Shown one piece after another: positions 53,236 through 63,200 of a stretch of 64,000 nucleotides of DNA. This stretch comes from UBA965 sp040396955 (GTDB lineage Bacteria > Chloroflexota > Chloroflexia > Chloroflexales > Roseiflexaceae). The number at the start of each line of letters is the position of its first letter. Positions within the stretch are counted from its first letter, which is position 1. The position numbers and the translations under genes were made by a program. The notes beneath the pieces were generated by a model, which had not been told where the DNA came from, did no database searches, and saw only the letters and a program-made list of their open reading frames with translations. The DNA lies in contig JBBAWX010000003.1 of the NCBI GenBank assembly GCA_040396955.1, positions 168,582 to 232,581 of the forward strand, read 5' to 3'.

Positions 53236-53303
53236 GGGTGCCCCTTTGCAATTGGTTTGGTGGTGTAATCCTACGCCCATTGTACGCCATGTTGCGGTTG
53301 CGC

Positions 53304-56288
53304 CTAATAACTGGCGCCGGCGAACATTTCACGTAGGAAATACCCCGTGTGCGATTCGGCCACCTCTGCCACCTCTTCGGGTGTGCCCATGGCCACCACT
53401 GTACCCCCGCCACTGCCACCTTCAGGCCCCATGTCGATCACCCAGTCAGCCGTTTTGATGACGTCGAGGTTGTGCTCGATCACGAGTACCGTGTTACCGG
53501 CTTCGACAAGGCGGTGGAGAACCTTCAAGAGCCGTTGTACATCCGCAAAGTGCAAGCCGGTTGTCGGCTCGTCAAGAATGTAAATCGTGCGCCCGGTGTC
53601 GATGCGCGCTAATTCGCGTGACAACTTGATACGCTGTGCTTCCCCGCCCGACAACGTGGTGGCCGCCTGCCCGAGGGCAATGTAGTCGAGTCCGACATCG
53701 TGAAGAGTGGTCAAGATGCGTTTGATGCGCGGAATATGCTCAAAAAACTCCAACGCCGTCTGGACGTCCATGTCGAGGATGTCAGCAATGGTCTTGTCTC
53801 GATATTTCACCGACAGGGTCTCGCGGTTGTAGCGTTTGCCTCGGCACGCATCACAACGCACGGCCACATCTGCCAAAAATTGCATGTCAATCATGCGCAC
53901 GCCGGCCCCCTCGCAGGCCTCGCATCGCCCACCTTTGGTGTTGAAACTAAAGCGGCCGACCTCGTACCCGCGCACTTTGGCCTCTGGTGTCTGTGCAAAC
54001 AAATCACGGATGAGATCAAAGAGCTTCACGTACGTAGCAGGATTCGACCGTGGGGTGCGCCCAATCGGTTGTTGGTCAATGTCAATCACTTTGTCGAGGT
54101 GCTCGAGCCCGTGAATCTCTTGGAGCGCTCCGGCAATCAGTTGACTCCGGCTCAGGCGATTGGCGAGCGTCGGGTACAATGTGCCATTGATGAGTGATGA
54201 TTTCCCCGACCCGGATACGCCGGTTACGGCCACAAACGTGCCCAGTGGGAATGAGATGCTCACGTCGCGCAGATTGTTCATCGTGGCTCCACGCATCTCG
54301 ATGGTGTGCCCGTTGCCACTGCGGCGCGTGGTGGGGATTTCGATACGCAGATTGCCAGACAAGTATTGCCCCGTCAACGATGCCGCTGTGGCAGCAACAA
54401 CCTCCGGTTTGTCGGCCACCACCACTTGCCCGCCTTTGACGCCGGCACCCGGTCCAAAGTCAATCAAAAAATCTGCCGCTTGCATGGTTTCAAGGTCGTG
54501 TTCCACTACAATCACGCTGTTCCCCAAATCACGCAACTTGATGAGCGTGTTGAGTAATTTGCGGTTGTCGCGCTGGTGCAGACCAATGCTTGGCTCATCA
54601 AGGATGTACATGACACCTACTAGCCCTGAGCCAATTTGAGATGCCAAACGGATGCGTTGTGCTTCTCCACCCGACAAACTCGGGGCGGCACGTTCGAGCG
54701 TCAGGTAGTGGAGCCCCACGTTCAACAAAAACCCTAAGCGGTCGTGGATTTCTTTCAGGATGTCGTCGGCAATGGTGCGATTGTTGCCGTGGAGTGCCAC
54801 CACGTGCCGGGCCAGAAGGGGATCATCATGATTGCCGGCAAGTGCATCGGCCCACGCATGCGCGTCGCGAATGTTGAGTGATACGACCTCGCTCAACGAC
54901 CAATCACCGACCCGCACCGCACGACTTTCGGCGCGCAACCGCGCCCCTTGACACCCTGGGCAGGGCTGATCACTCATAAACGACGCATAGAACTCACGCG
55001 TCATGTCGCTCCCGGTTTGGTGGTAGCGCCGGTTGATTTCGTTGGCAAGACCCTCCCACGTGCGCATGAATTCGCCACGTGAGCCGCTTTCGTCGTTTGC
55101 CCAGGTGAACTTGATGCGTTCGCTCCCGCTCCCATGGATGATGATGTTGCGTGCCTCAGGGGTCAAGTCTTTCCACGGCAGGTCGAGATCGATGTTGAAG
55201 TGCGCGGCAATCACTGCCAATGATTTGTAGCCCCAACCATCACGTTTTTTGCGTAGTTCACCCCAATAGGGGATAGCGCCCTCATGAATGGAGAGAGCGT
55301 CGTTGGGGATGAGTAACGCCTCATCCACCTCGAGTCGGGTGCCCAAACCGGTGCAGTCCGGGCATGCCCCTTGTGGCGAATTAAACGAAAACATTTGTGG
55401 GGTGAGTTCACCGAACGAAATCCCGCAGGTGGTGCAGGTGTTTTCTTCGCTCATAATCCACTCGTTCTCGTTGGTTGACTCCCCCGCTTGCTCGGGTCGA
55501 TCGACCACACTAATCACACAGACCCCTTCGCCGGTGCGAATCGCCAATTCAATGGCGTCGGTCAGACGTGTGACGTACCCTTCCCACGGCGATTGTGCCT
55601 GCGCACTCGCACGCCCACGACCTTCGCTCGCCACATATGCCTCGTCACGCTCTGGCACTGCAAGGCGATCAACGACAACTTCAATCGAGTGTTTGACCTT
55701 CTTGTTGAGCTTGATGTCGTCGCTCAAATTGCGCAATTCACCGTCAACGCGCACACGCGTAAAGCCGTTGCTCTTGGCCTCACTGAAAATATCCTTGTAT
55801 TCGCCTTTGCGTCGTGAAACGAGTGGCGCAAGCACCATGAAACGTGTGCCACTTGGGAGTGTCAGGACGCGATCCACCATCTGCTCGGCACTCTGTGATG
55901 CTACCTGTTGCCCACAGACGTGACAGTGCTGTACCCCGACACGCCCGTAGAGCAAACGCAAATAGTCGTAGATCTCGGTGACGGTGCCGACCGTAGAGCG
56001 GGGATTCTTGGACGCACTCTTTTGCTCGATAGCAATGGCCGGTGATAACCCGCCAATATAATCGACTTTCGGTTTTTCGAGTTGCCCCAAAAACTGTCGT
56101 GCGTAGGCCGATAATGACTCGACATACCGACGCTGACCCTCAGCGTATAATGTGTCGAATGCTAACGATGATTTGCCTGACCCTGAGACTCCGGTAAGCA
56201 CGACGAGTGCATCGCGTGGGATGGTCAAATCGATGTTTTTGAGGTTGTGTTCACGCGCCCCACGGATGACAATGCTATCACGTGCCAT
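53304..56288 (-). CDS. uvrA: UvrABC system protein A (excinuclease ATPase)
   Basis: A 994-residue damage-recognising ATPase of nucleotide excision repair. The start at 56288 has AGGTGG 7 bases upstream. It contains two ABC ATPase modules: Walker A GVSGSGKSSLAFDT near the N-terminus and GVSGSGKSSLINGT in the second half; ABC signatures SLSGGEAQRIRLASQIG and TLSGGEAQRIKLSREL; and two zinc modules (CTTCGISFGE with ACPDC, and CEACEGAG with CDACRGKRYN). The UvrB-binding region is in the first half. The length is slightly above the common 940-970. Confidence 0.97.
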   Translation of the reverse strand: MARDSIVIRGAREHNLKNIDLTIPRDALVVLTGVSGSGKSSLAFDTLYAEGQRRYVESLSAYARQFLGQLEKPKVDYIGGLSPAIAIEQKSASKNPRSTVGTVTEIYDYLRLLYGRVGVQHCHVCGQQVASQSAEQMVDRVLTLPSGTRFMVLAPLVSRRKGEYKDIFSEAKSNGFTRVRVDGELRNLSDDIKLNKKVKHSIEVVVDRLAVPERDEAYVASEGRGRASAQAQSPWEGYVTRLTDAIELAIRTGEGVCVISVVDRPEQAGESTNENEWIMSEENTCTTCGISFGELTPQMFSFNSPQGACPDCTGLGTRLEVDEALLIPNDALSIHEGAIPYWGELRKKRDGWGYKSLAVIAAHFNIDLDLPWKDLTPEARNIIIHGSGSERIKFTWANDESGSRGEFMRTWEGLANEINRRYHQTGSDMTREFYASFMSDQPCPGCQGARLRAESRAVRVGDWSLSEVVSLNIRDAHAWADALAGNHDDPLLARHVVALHGNNRTIADDILKEIHDRLGFLLNVGLHYLTLERAAPSLSGGEAQRIRLASQIGSGLVGVMYILDEPSIGLHQRDNRKLLNTLIKLRDLGNSVIVVEHDLETMQAADFLIDFGPGAGVKGGQVVVADKPEVVAATAASLTGQYLSGNLRIEIPTTRRSGNGHTIEMRGATMNNLRDVSISFPLGTFVAVTGVSGSGKSSLINGTLYPTLANRLSRSQLIAGALQEIHGLEHLDKVIDIDQQPIGRTPRSNPATYVKLFDLIRDLFAQTPEAKVRGYEVGRFSFNTKGGRCEACEGAGVRMIDMQFLADVAVRCDACRGKRYNRETLSVKYRDKTIADILDMDVQTALEFFEHIPRIKRILTTLHDVGLDYIALGQAATTLSGGEAQRIKLSRELARIDTGRTIYILDEPTTGLHFADVQRLLKVLHRLVEAGNTVLVIEHNLDVIKTADWVIDMGPEGGSGGGTVVAMGTPEEVAEVAESHTGYFLREMFAGASY

Positions 56289-56396
56289 TGCCCAGCCACC
56301 TGTTCTCTCAGAATTTGCACATGTGTGCTAATCATATTGTAATGAAAAAATCGTACTTGTCCAAAGTGGTCTTCTCAGGAGCAGGGGGATGACGGG

Positions 56397-57152
56397 CTAT
56401 GTGCGCTGTGTGAGCTGTTGAAAGCGCCGTAATGCGAGCCATGTCCCCGCCGCTGCAAAGCCTACCAGGAGCCCCATGCCTAGGAACGGCGTCAACGTGC
56501 TCTGCACGTCCCCGCCCATGCTCCGGCTTACCTCGATATACCAGGTGGCCGGGTTGATGAGTGCCAACCACTGCATCCACGTGGGGACCTCGGTGAGCGG
56601 GTAGAGCGCATTCGAGGCAAACAACAACGGCAAATTGAACAAAAATATCATCCCGTGGTACCCCATAATGCTCCGTGAGCGCGCTGCGACCGCTAGTGCG
56701 ATCCCAGCGAATCCCACCCCGAAACATACCAGCGCCACTAGTGCTACTACGCTCCCCAAAAAGCTCCCCTGCCAGCGTGCTCCTGCCACCCATCCAACTA
56801 CGACCACAATGCCAACTTGAAAGAACGCCTTGGTTAGGGTGGCGAGCATGTGCCCCAACAAAATCCCTAATCGGGGAATTGGCGCAATTTGATACTCGCG
56901 CAAAATGCCCCGTAACCGCTCATCAAGAAACATCATGCCGCCGCCGGCAGCCCCTCCGAGTACGGTCAGTGCCAAGATGCCAGGCAGCATGAAACTGAGA
57001 TAGTTCCCTGTCATGTCCACCATTCGCCCCATGCCAATCCCGAAGAGCCCCACCCACAAGATGGGCTGGATCAAGAGCCCGCCAAGTTCTTCGCGATTAC
57101 GGAAGAATTTCCGCATGTGTCGCATCCAAATGGTCAGTGTCGCATGATACAT
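56397..57152 (-). CDS. ABC-2 type transporter permease
   Basis: A 251-residue membrane protein with six hydrophobic segments after a cytoplasmic N-terminal helix (RHMRKFFRNREELGGLLIQP). The ABC-2 family signature region LNPATWYIEVSR-like LINPATWYIEVSRSMGG is present near the last segments. The start (57152) overlaps the ATPase stop by 1 base (TAATG), confirming a pair. It is probably an exporter of a drug, lipid or polysaccharide; the substrate is unknown. Confidence 0.92.
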   Translation of the reverse strand: MYHATLTIWMRHMRKFFRNREELGGLLIQPILWVGLFGIGMGRMVDMTGNYLSFMLPGILALTVLGGAAGGGMMFLDERLRGILREYQIAPIPRLGILLGHMLATLTKAFFQVGIVVVVGWVAGARWQGSFLGSVVALVALVCFGVGFAGIALAVAARSRSIMGYHGMIFLFNLPLLFASNALYPLTEVPTWMQWLALINPATWYIEVSRSMGGDVQSTLTPFLGMGLLVGFAAAGTWLALRRFQQLTQRT

Positions 57153-58090
57153 TACCGCACCTCGTCTCGATACAACCGCCCAGTCACCTGCAAAAACACA
57201 TCTGCAAGACTCGGCCGCACCATGCGTACTTCTCGCACCTGTATACCGTCAGCTTCGAGGCGCTGGAGCACTTCTGCGATGCGTTGTGCCCCACGGTCGA
57301 CACCAATGTGAATATCTGCTCCGACAACATCACAACGTTGTACCCACGCAATACTGTGCCATGATTCGTGTAGCTGCGTCCCCTCGTTGGCCGTCGTGAT
57401 CACGATGCGCTCACTCCCCGTGGCCTGCATCAACAGAGTCGGCGTGCCGTGTGCCACGAGTTGCCCGTGGTCAATGATGCCCACCATGTCGGCGAGCTCC
57501 TCGGCTTCTTCCATGGCATGGGTGGTGAGTACCACCGTCATCTGCTGTTCGGCTTGTAGATGCTGTATGTACTGCCAAATCATGACTCGGTGCAACGGGT
57601 CAAGTCCTTGTGTGGGTTCGTCAAGAAACAACACTTGGGGCTCGGTCATCAGGCACCGCGCGAGTTCAAGGCGCCGACGCATCCCCCCTGAATATGTGCC
57701 CGTCAGTCGATGTGCTGCCTCGTTCAGCTCTACCATGTCGAGGAGCTCCTTGATGCGCTTTGTACGCACAGGTGCACTGATGCCGTACAATCGCCCCGTA
57801 AAATCGAGCACTTCGGCACCGGTTAAATCACGGTCAAGCACAATATCTTGAAATGTCGCGCCAATGATGCGCCGTACTGCGTCGGCCTCAGTGACAACGT
57901 TGAGCCCGGCGATATGAATGTGCCCGGCATCCGGGATGAGGAGGGTCGTCAGCATGTTGATGGTGGTGCTTTTTCCAGCTCCGTTTGGTCCAAGCAAAGC
58001 AAATATACTGCCACGTTCGACCTGAAATGACACTCCAGCCACGGCACGTACCTCGCCAAATGATTTTTCAATGGTGCTGACGTCAATCAT
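57152..58090 (-). CDS. ABC transporter ATP-binding protein (daunorubicin/DrrA-like)
   Basis: A 312-residue ATPase. The start at 58090 (MIDVSTIEKSFGEV) has GAGGAG 11 bases upstream; the frame stays open up to 58195. Walker A is LLGPNGAGKSTTINML, signature YSGGMRRRLELARCL, Walker B VLFLDEPTQGLDP and H-loop LTTHAMEEAEEL. The C-terminal ~80 residues are the regulatory extension of DrrA-type ATPases. It pairs with the permease for export. Confidence 0.95.
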   Translation of the reverse strand: MIDVSTIEKSFGEVRAVAGVSFQVERGSIFALLGPNGAGKSTTINMLTTLLIPDAGHIHIAGLNVVTEADAVRRIIGATFQDIVLDRDLTGAEVLDFTGRLYGISAPVRTKRIKELLDMVELNEAAHRLTGTYSGGMRRRLELARCLMTEPQVLFLDEPTQGLDPLHRVMIWQYIQHLQAEQQMTVVLTTHAMEEAEELADMVGIIDHGQLVAHGTPTLLMQATGSERIVITTANEGTQLHESWHSIAWVQRCDVVGADIHIGVDRGAQRIAEVLQRLEADGIQVREVRMVRPSLADVFLQVTGRLYRDEVR

Positions 58091-58159
58091 CGTAGCGCAT
58101 GCTCCTCTTCTCCTTGCCCAAATGATGCCAAACGCCCAGCATTGCTGGGCGTTGGTGAT

Positions 58160-58236
58160 TGGCGACTCTGACTGGGTTCGAACCAGCAACCTCAACCTCC
58201 GGAGGGTTGCGCTCTATCCAATTGAGCTACAGAGTC
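58160..58236 (-). tRNA. tRNA-Arg (anticodon CCG)
   Basis: On the minus strand it folds as a cloverleaf: acceptor GACTCTG/CAGAGTC, D stem GCTC/GAGC, anticodon stem CAACC/GGTTG with loop CTCCGGA (anticodon CCG), and T arm with TTCGAAC. The CCA end is encoded. It decodes CGG. Confidence 0.95.
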
Positions 58237-58270
58237 ATCGTTGGAATAATAGCACTCAGTGTGGCCGCGG

Positions 58271-59185
58271 TCAAGCTGGTTTGCGTTGACGGATCAGATA
58301 CCAGGTGATACTCACTGCAGTTAACCCGGCTCCCAAGAATTCACTTGGCGTGTTCAGCCACTCGCCAAGCACGACGCCGGCAGCAATGGCGGTCATCGGT
58401 AGACGCCATGCCTGCACCGTGGTGACGAGTGGTGCTCCAAGTTTACGTAATGTGTAGACCTGCAATAAATTAGCACCAATGACGATTCCTAACGCAAACA
58501 CCAGCAGTGCTCCCCAGTGTTGCACGCTCAGACCTCGCCATGCGTCAAGTCCGAGATCGCCAAAAAACGCCAGTGGCGTGGCAGTGCCGACGACGGCAAT
58601 TAGCTGGAGCAAAAACGTCGCTTCACTCGAAATACCGTGTTTGCTGGTGCGGCGCACCGATAACATGTATAGCGCGAGCATCACACTACTCGTGACCGCC
58701 AAGGCAATGCCTACCCAGCTCGTGGTACTCTCTAGTTGCCAAAACGATGCACTGCGCAAATCGTCACTCAACATCACAATGGCGCCGATGCCCGAAATTG
58801 CCAAAATCAATCCGGTATTGGGTGGTGGTGGATCATCAAACCACCACTTGCCCATGATTGCCACTAGTGGCGGTGTGAGGAGCCCAATCACAGTGACCTG
58901 GGCTGCTGGCGCATAACGGGCCGCCAAGACGTTGGTAATCGCCCGCAACGCCGCAAACAACGCCACCAACCATCCGGCACGGATGAGTAGTTGTTTGAAT
59001 TCTCCCCGCCACGCTACCACGCCGATCATGACCACCATGGCGAACCCATTGGCGACCGTGAGCAGTGTGAGCCCAGGGAGCGATGCTTCAATTTGTAGGT
59101 ATCGTGCGAGGACTGGGTAAATACCCCATGCGGTGTGACCGAGCAGGGCGGCAACCAACCAAAAGGTGGGGATTCGTTGTTGCAT
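58271..59185 (-). CDS. EamA family transporter
   Basis: A 304-residue inner-membrane protein with about ten hydrophobic segments forming two EamA repeats. The first has HTAWGIYPVLARYL and LRAITNVLAARYAPAAQVTVIGLLTP. The second has VLALGIVIGANLLQVYTLRKLGAPLVTTVQAWRLP-like features and an SAEMA-like GEWL motif. The ribosome site before the start at 59185 is weak. It sits between tRNA genes. The substrate is unknown; it is only distantly like the EamA protein at 52360. Confidence 0.88.
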   Translation of the reverse strand: MQQRIPTFWLVAALLGHTAWGIYPVLARYLQIEASLPGLTLLTVANGFAMVVMIGVVAWRGEFKQLLIRAGWLVALFAALRAITNVLAARYAPAAQVTVIGLLTPPLVAIMGKWWFDDPPPPNTGLILAISGIGAIVMLSDDLRSASFWQLESTTSWVGIALAVTSSVMLALYMLSVRRTSKHGISSEATFLLQLIAVVGTATPLAFFGDLGLDAWRGLSVQHWGALLVFALGIVIGANLLQVYTLRKLGAPLVTTVQAWRLPMTAIAAGVVLGEWLNTPSEFLGAGLTAVSITWYLIRQRKPA

Positions 59186-59227
59186 GGTTGTCGTCCGAGC
59201 AATAAAAAAAAGCCCGGCTCTGCCGGT

Positions 59228-59304
<77 letters not shown>

Positions 59305-59320
59305 ATGTTGTTGTATGTAG

Positions 59321-59406
59321 TGGTGCCGGAGGTGGGAGTCGAACCCACATGAAGTTGCCCTCAACGGTTTTTGAGACCGTCGCGTCTGCCATTCCGCCAC
59401 TCCGGC
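59321..59406 (-). tRNA. tRNA-Leu (anticodon CAA)
   Basis: On the minus strand: acceptor GCCGGAG/CTCCGGC, anticodon stem ACGGT/ACCGT with loop CTCAAAA (anticodon CAA), the long variable arm typical of leucine tRNAs, T arm with TTCGACT and encoded CCA. It decodes TTG. Confidence 0.95.
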
Positions 59407-59492
59407 TTGTCTCTGTGCATGTCGACCATGCATGTCAACGTGTTGGAGTATAGCCGATTGTAGGGGGGTTGTCAAATGCAATTTTGCCGCGC

Positions 59493-60152
59493 TTATACGA
59501 TAACCATGCGTTGCTGACGTTGGTTACTCGCCAAGTACCAGGTAATAATCACAAACAAGAATCCGTTGGGTACACTCGTCATGGCAAGCGCATCGGGAGC
59601 AATGTGCTGATCAATGTGCTGGTATTGGTAGATGAGCATAATCACCGTCGATAACACGTATAATCCCACAAACGGGAGTATCCGCCCCATCCGATATGCA
59701 ATCGCGTGGCGTGCAAAGATGCTACTTAGGATGAAAACACCGACCCCGTGTGCTATCAACACTGCCCCAATCCCCATGTTGCTCGACCCCGCAGTAAGCA
59801 CGACCCCGATACTTCCCACAAGGCAACTCGCGATGAGTGGATAGCGCCATGGGATGACGTTCAGTGACGCCCGGTCCCACCCGAGACATCCGTATACCAC
59901 CCAGATATGGCCAGTTGCAATCATACTTTGACTGAATACGGCTGTGGCACTGCGTGACTCGCCTGCCAGTATATTGGTATCGTGCCCGGCAATGATGAGC
60001 TGCCCACACACTATTGCGGCTCCGCCAATCCACAGCATCTGCTCACGGCGTTGACTTCGTCTCGCTACAAATGCACTCAATTGCTGGATTGCCAAAAGCA
60101 TGCCGCCGATGACGATCAGATACAACACCCCAATTTGTAGTTGTGTACTCAT
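59493..60152 (-). CDS. Polytopic membrane protein of unknown function
   Basis: A 219-residue protein with about seven hydrophobic segments (first at residues 5-25, then separated by short loops). The ATG at 60152 has AAGGTG 5 bases upstream, and a GTG just before it is also in frame. I do not recognise a family. The basic loop after the first segment (ARRSQRREQ) suggests an inside location there. It is upstream of the tRNA cluster and 60 bases after the end of the large surface protein's terminator. Confidence 0.75.
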   Translation of the reverse strand: MSTQLQIGVLYLIVIGGMLLAIQQLSAFVARRSQRREQMLWIGGAAIVCGQLIIAGHDTNILAGESRSATAVFSQSMIATGHIWVVYGCLGWDRASLNVIPWRYPLIASCLVGSIGVVLTAGSSNMGIGAVLIAHGVGVFILSSIFARHAIAYRMGRILPFVGLYVLSTVIMLIYQYQHIDQHIAPDALAMTSVPNGFLFVIITWYLASNQRQQRMVIV

Positions 60153-60211
60153 CACTTCACCTTCGTATCATGGTTCTATCATACATATTACTATAGTAAG
60201 TAGTAAAAATG

Positions 60212-60244
60212 CAACCACGGATTCGCACAGCGAATCCGTGGTTG
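60212..60244 (-). terminator. Intrinsic terminator of the large surface protein gene
   Basis: A perfect 15-base-pair stem (60212-60226 and 60230-60244) with a 3-base loop is followed, on the minus strand, by a TTTTT run. It is 27 bases after the stop at 60272. Confidence 0.9.
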
Positions 60245-60271
60245 TGGTAGGTGGGTTGGTATACGGTGCGA

Positions 60272-63200
60272 CTACGGAGTTTGCGCACTCGCCGTCGGTG
60301 TCGCTGATGCCAAAAGAATGCTCTTCGGCGTCCGAGTTGGCGGTTTGGGTTTCGTCGGCACACGCGTCTTGGTCGGTGTGTGTGTCGCCGTACTCGTGGG
60401 TGAAGCTGTGGGGGTCATGCTCGGCATGCTCGTTGCGGTGGGGCTTGCCGTGGCAGTCGCAGTGGGTTCGGGGGCGGCAATCCCCTCCATCAAAAACCAC
60501 AGTGTGGCACTGTTGGAGGTCAGTTGACCATCATCGACCTGTACGACCACGCGATCGTGTTCTTGTGCACTCCCGTTGTGCCGGTAGATGATGCGTTTAC
60601 GTGCCAAATCGGTCGCGGTGAAGCGGGTCCCGGCACTCATGCGACTCCCGCCGTAGAGCAACCAGCCGTTGCTGGGCTCGACGACCAACGTGTACACCAG
60701 ACCCTGTGCTTGCGTCTCCATATCCGTGGCCACAAACGTATCTGGGCTGAGCTCCACAATCTGACCGGCGACTATGCGGTAGGGGGCTTGTACGGTCAGT
60801 GTGGGTGCCTGATTGGTTGTCAGTGATTCATCGGCCGCGCATTTGCCACCTTTGATGGTTAAGCATTGAATGTCGGTAATGTTGCCGGCTGCATCGCGGA
60901 AGCGAGCATAGACCAGCTGTGAGCTCGTACTCCGAGCCTCGTAACTAAACGTGGTCTGGGCTGTGAAATCACTCCAGCGGCTCGTCGCAAACTCGCTCGC
61001 CGGTGCGATTTGCATCTGCTTGATTGGTGACCGCCCCGCACTGGCAAGTGGGCGTTCCTTTGTGCTCAACGAGACTTGTACCTGACTGTTGGGCAATGAT
61101 TTGACACGCATCAAGACCTGTGGTGGGGCACGGTCAATGGCAATCGTGTCGTAGGCAAACTGCGTGATACCACCGTCGACGGTGCGGAACCGCACGTAGA
61201 TCTGGTAGGTCTCACTCCCGGTATCCGTGAACGTCCAACTGCGGGCAAATGCGAAGGGCTCCCAGGCGGTTGCATCGCTGAATGCACCGTTTGTACTCAG
61301 TTGCATTTCTGCGATAGGCGGGTACACCGTGAACGGCACGTTGATGGCAAGATTCACCGTGCTTATCGAGGTAAACTCGTCATCGTTGTTGATAGAAATA
61401 CGATATCCGTTGTACGTATCACGATTCAAGATGATGCCGGTGTGGGCTACTCCCACATTGCCAACTTTGTCGCGCGCCTCAATGCGGATTTCTTTGTAGC
61501 CATCGTTGCCACTCAACGTAATCTCGTTTTTGCTTTGGTAGCTCTGCCACGAACTAAACGTAACTCCGTCTTGACTCCAGCGCCACATGACCGCCGGGTC
61601 ATTGGTCCCCGATTGTAGCGTTAAGCGTACCCGTGGATTACTTGTGCCCTCTGCACTTTGACCAGTGCCGGTGCCACGATTCATCCAAGCACTGATAGGT
61701 GGCGGAGTCTCGTCGATGGTGGTAGACACCGTGTTCGACCACTCTCCAGCGGCACCTCCAGCCAGATAGGCGCGTACCCGAAATGCGTAGTTGACCTCGC
61801 CGATGCTCCGTATCGTTGCAGTCCGCTCGCCGAAGTTATTCTTTACCGTCAACCACTCACCAGTGGGCATGGCGCGGCGTTGCACTTCGTACAAATACGG
61901 CTCGTTCATCACCGGGTTCAAGTTCCAGTTCAGTACCACGTCGTTGCCCGAAACTGCTCCAATCGAGGCAAGTTGTACGGCAGGGGCGATTTTTTGTACG
62001 ATTACCTGGAATGACCCCGTGGCCGTGTTGCCCCGTGCATCGCGTGCCTGACACTGTACCGTGTGCGATCCAACCGGCAAGACAATTCCACTCACCTTGT
62101 CACAGGCGATGGCTACATCACCGTCGCGTATATCGTTCGCAGTGGCCGTGTACTGAAGCTGTGTGCCACTGTCGGTATACGACTGCAAAATCATGTCGTA
62201 CGGCAAAATCAACTGTGGTGGTGTCAAATCGTTGACGCGTACGTTCCCCTTGGTCTTGGTCGCACTCGTCAGGGTTGGTGACGTGCCTGTGGCGGCTTGT
62301 ACTTCGATGTACCCATCACTGAGTGAAATCGCCGGCGCACTAAAGCGCAACCCGGCAGCTGCCTGTGCCGCCGTAATATATTGCCCGATCAACACCCCAC
62401 TCACGCCGTCGTTCAAAAACAAGCGTCCACCCACAATGTTGGCAATTCTGAAGTGACTCACTTCTGCGCCATCCGCACTATTCGGTGTAATCACCAGTCC
62501 ACTACTACTTTGTTCCCCTTCGTTGACCGTCGTATCGGTGATTTGTGGTGCATCAGCCACCGGATTAATCAGGATGCGTGCGGTGGCGTATTCACCGCCG
62601 ACGCCATCCGCTGTGGGTGTAAGGGCAGCTTGGGCCTGAATCGAATAGGATCCGTTGGCGTTCGGGTTCGGCTTGAAGCGGAGCCCGGCAGTTGCCGCAC
62701 TTGCTGTGACAAATCCGCCGTTCATCACCATGGTAGTACCGTCGTTGAGGTAAATGCGTCCTGGGGCGTCGCTAATAACGCGGAAGTATTTGATTTCGTC
62801 GCCGTCGACGCTGTTGCGCCGGATGATAATGTCGGCTCGGCTCATCTCGTCTTCTTGTGTGGCAACTCCCGTAATCGAGGGTGCTCCATCAACGACTGGG
62901 CGTACCATCACCTGGGCCGTGCGGCTCTCACTTGCCCCCTGCCCAGTGGCACTCGTTGCCGCTTTGATGCTCACGCTTCCGTTGACCACGCTGTTGTTGC
63001 TCGGTGTGAACCGTAGCCCTTGGCCAGCCGTGGTGGCATCAATGATGCTCCCAAACGACAACGCCGTGCTTCCGTCAGGACGGTAGAGTTGCCCGCCACT
63101 GTAACTTTCAACGACAAAGTGAGTGATTTCGTTTCCGTCAACTGGGTTGGCTCTGATGACAAGGCCGTCGTACGACTGGGTATCCTCGTAGGTCTCCGCA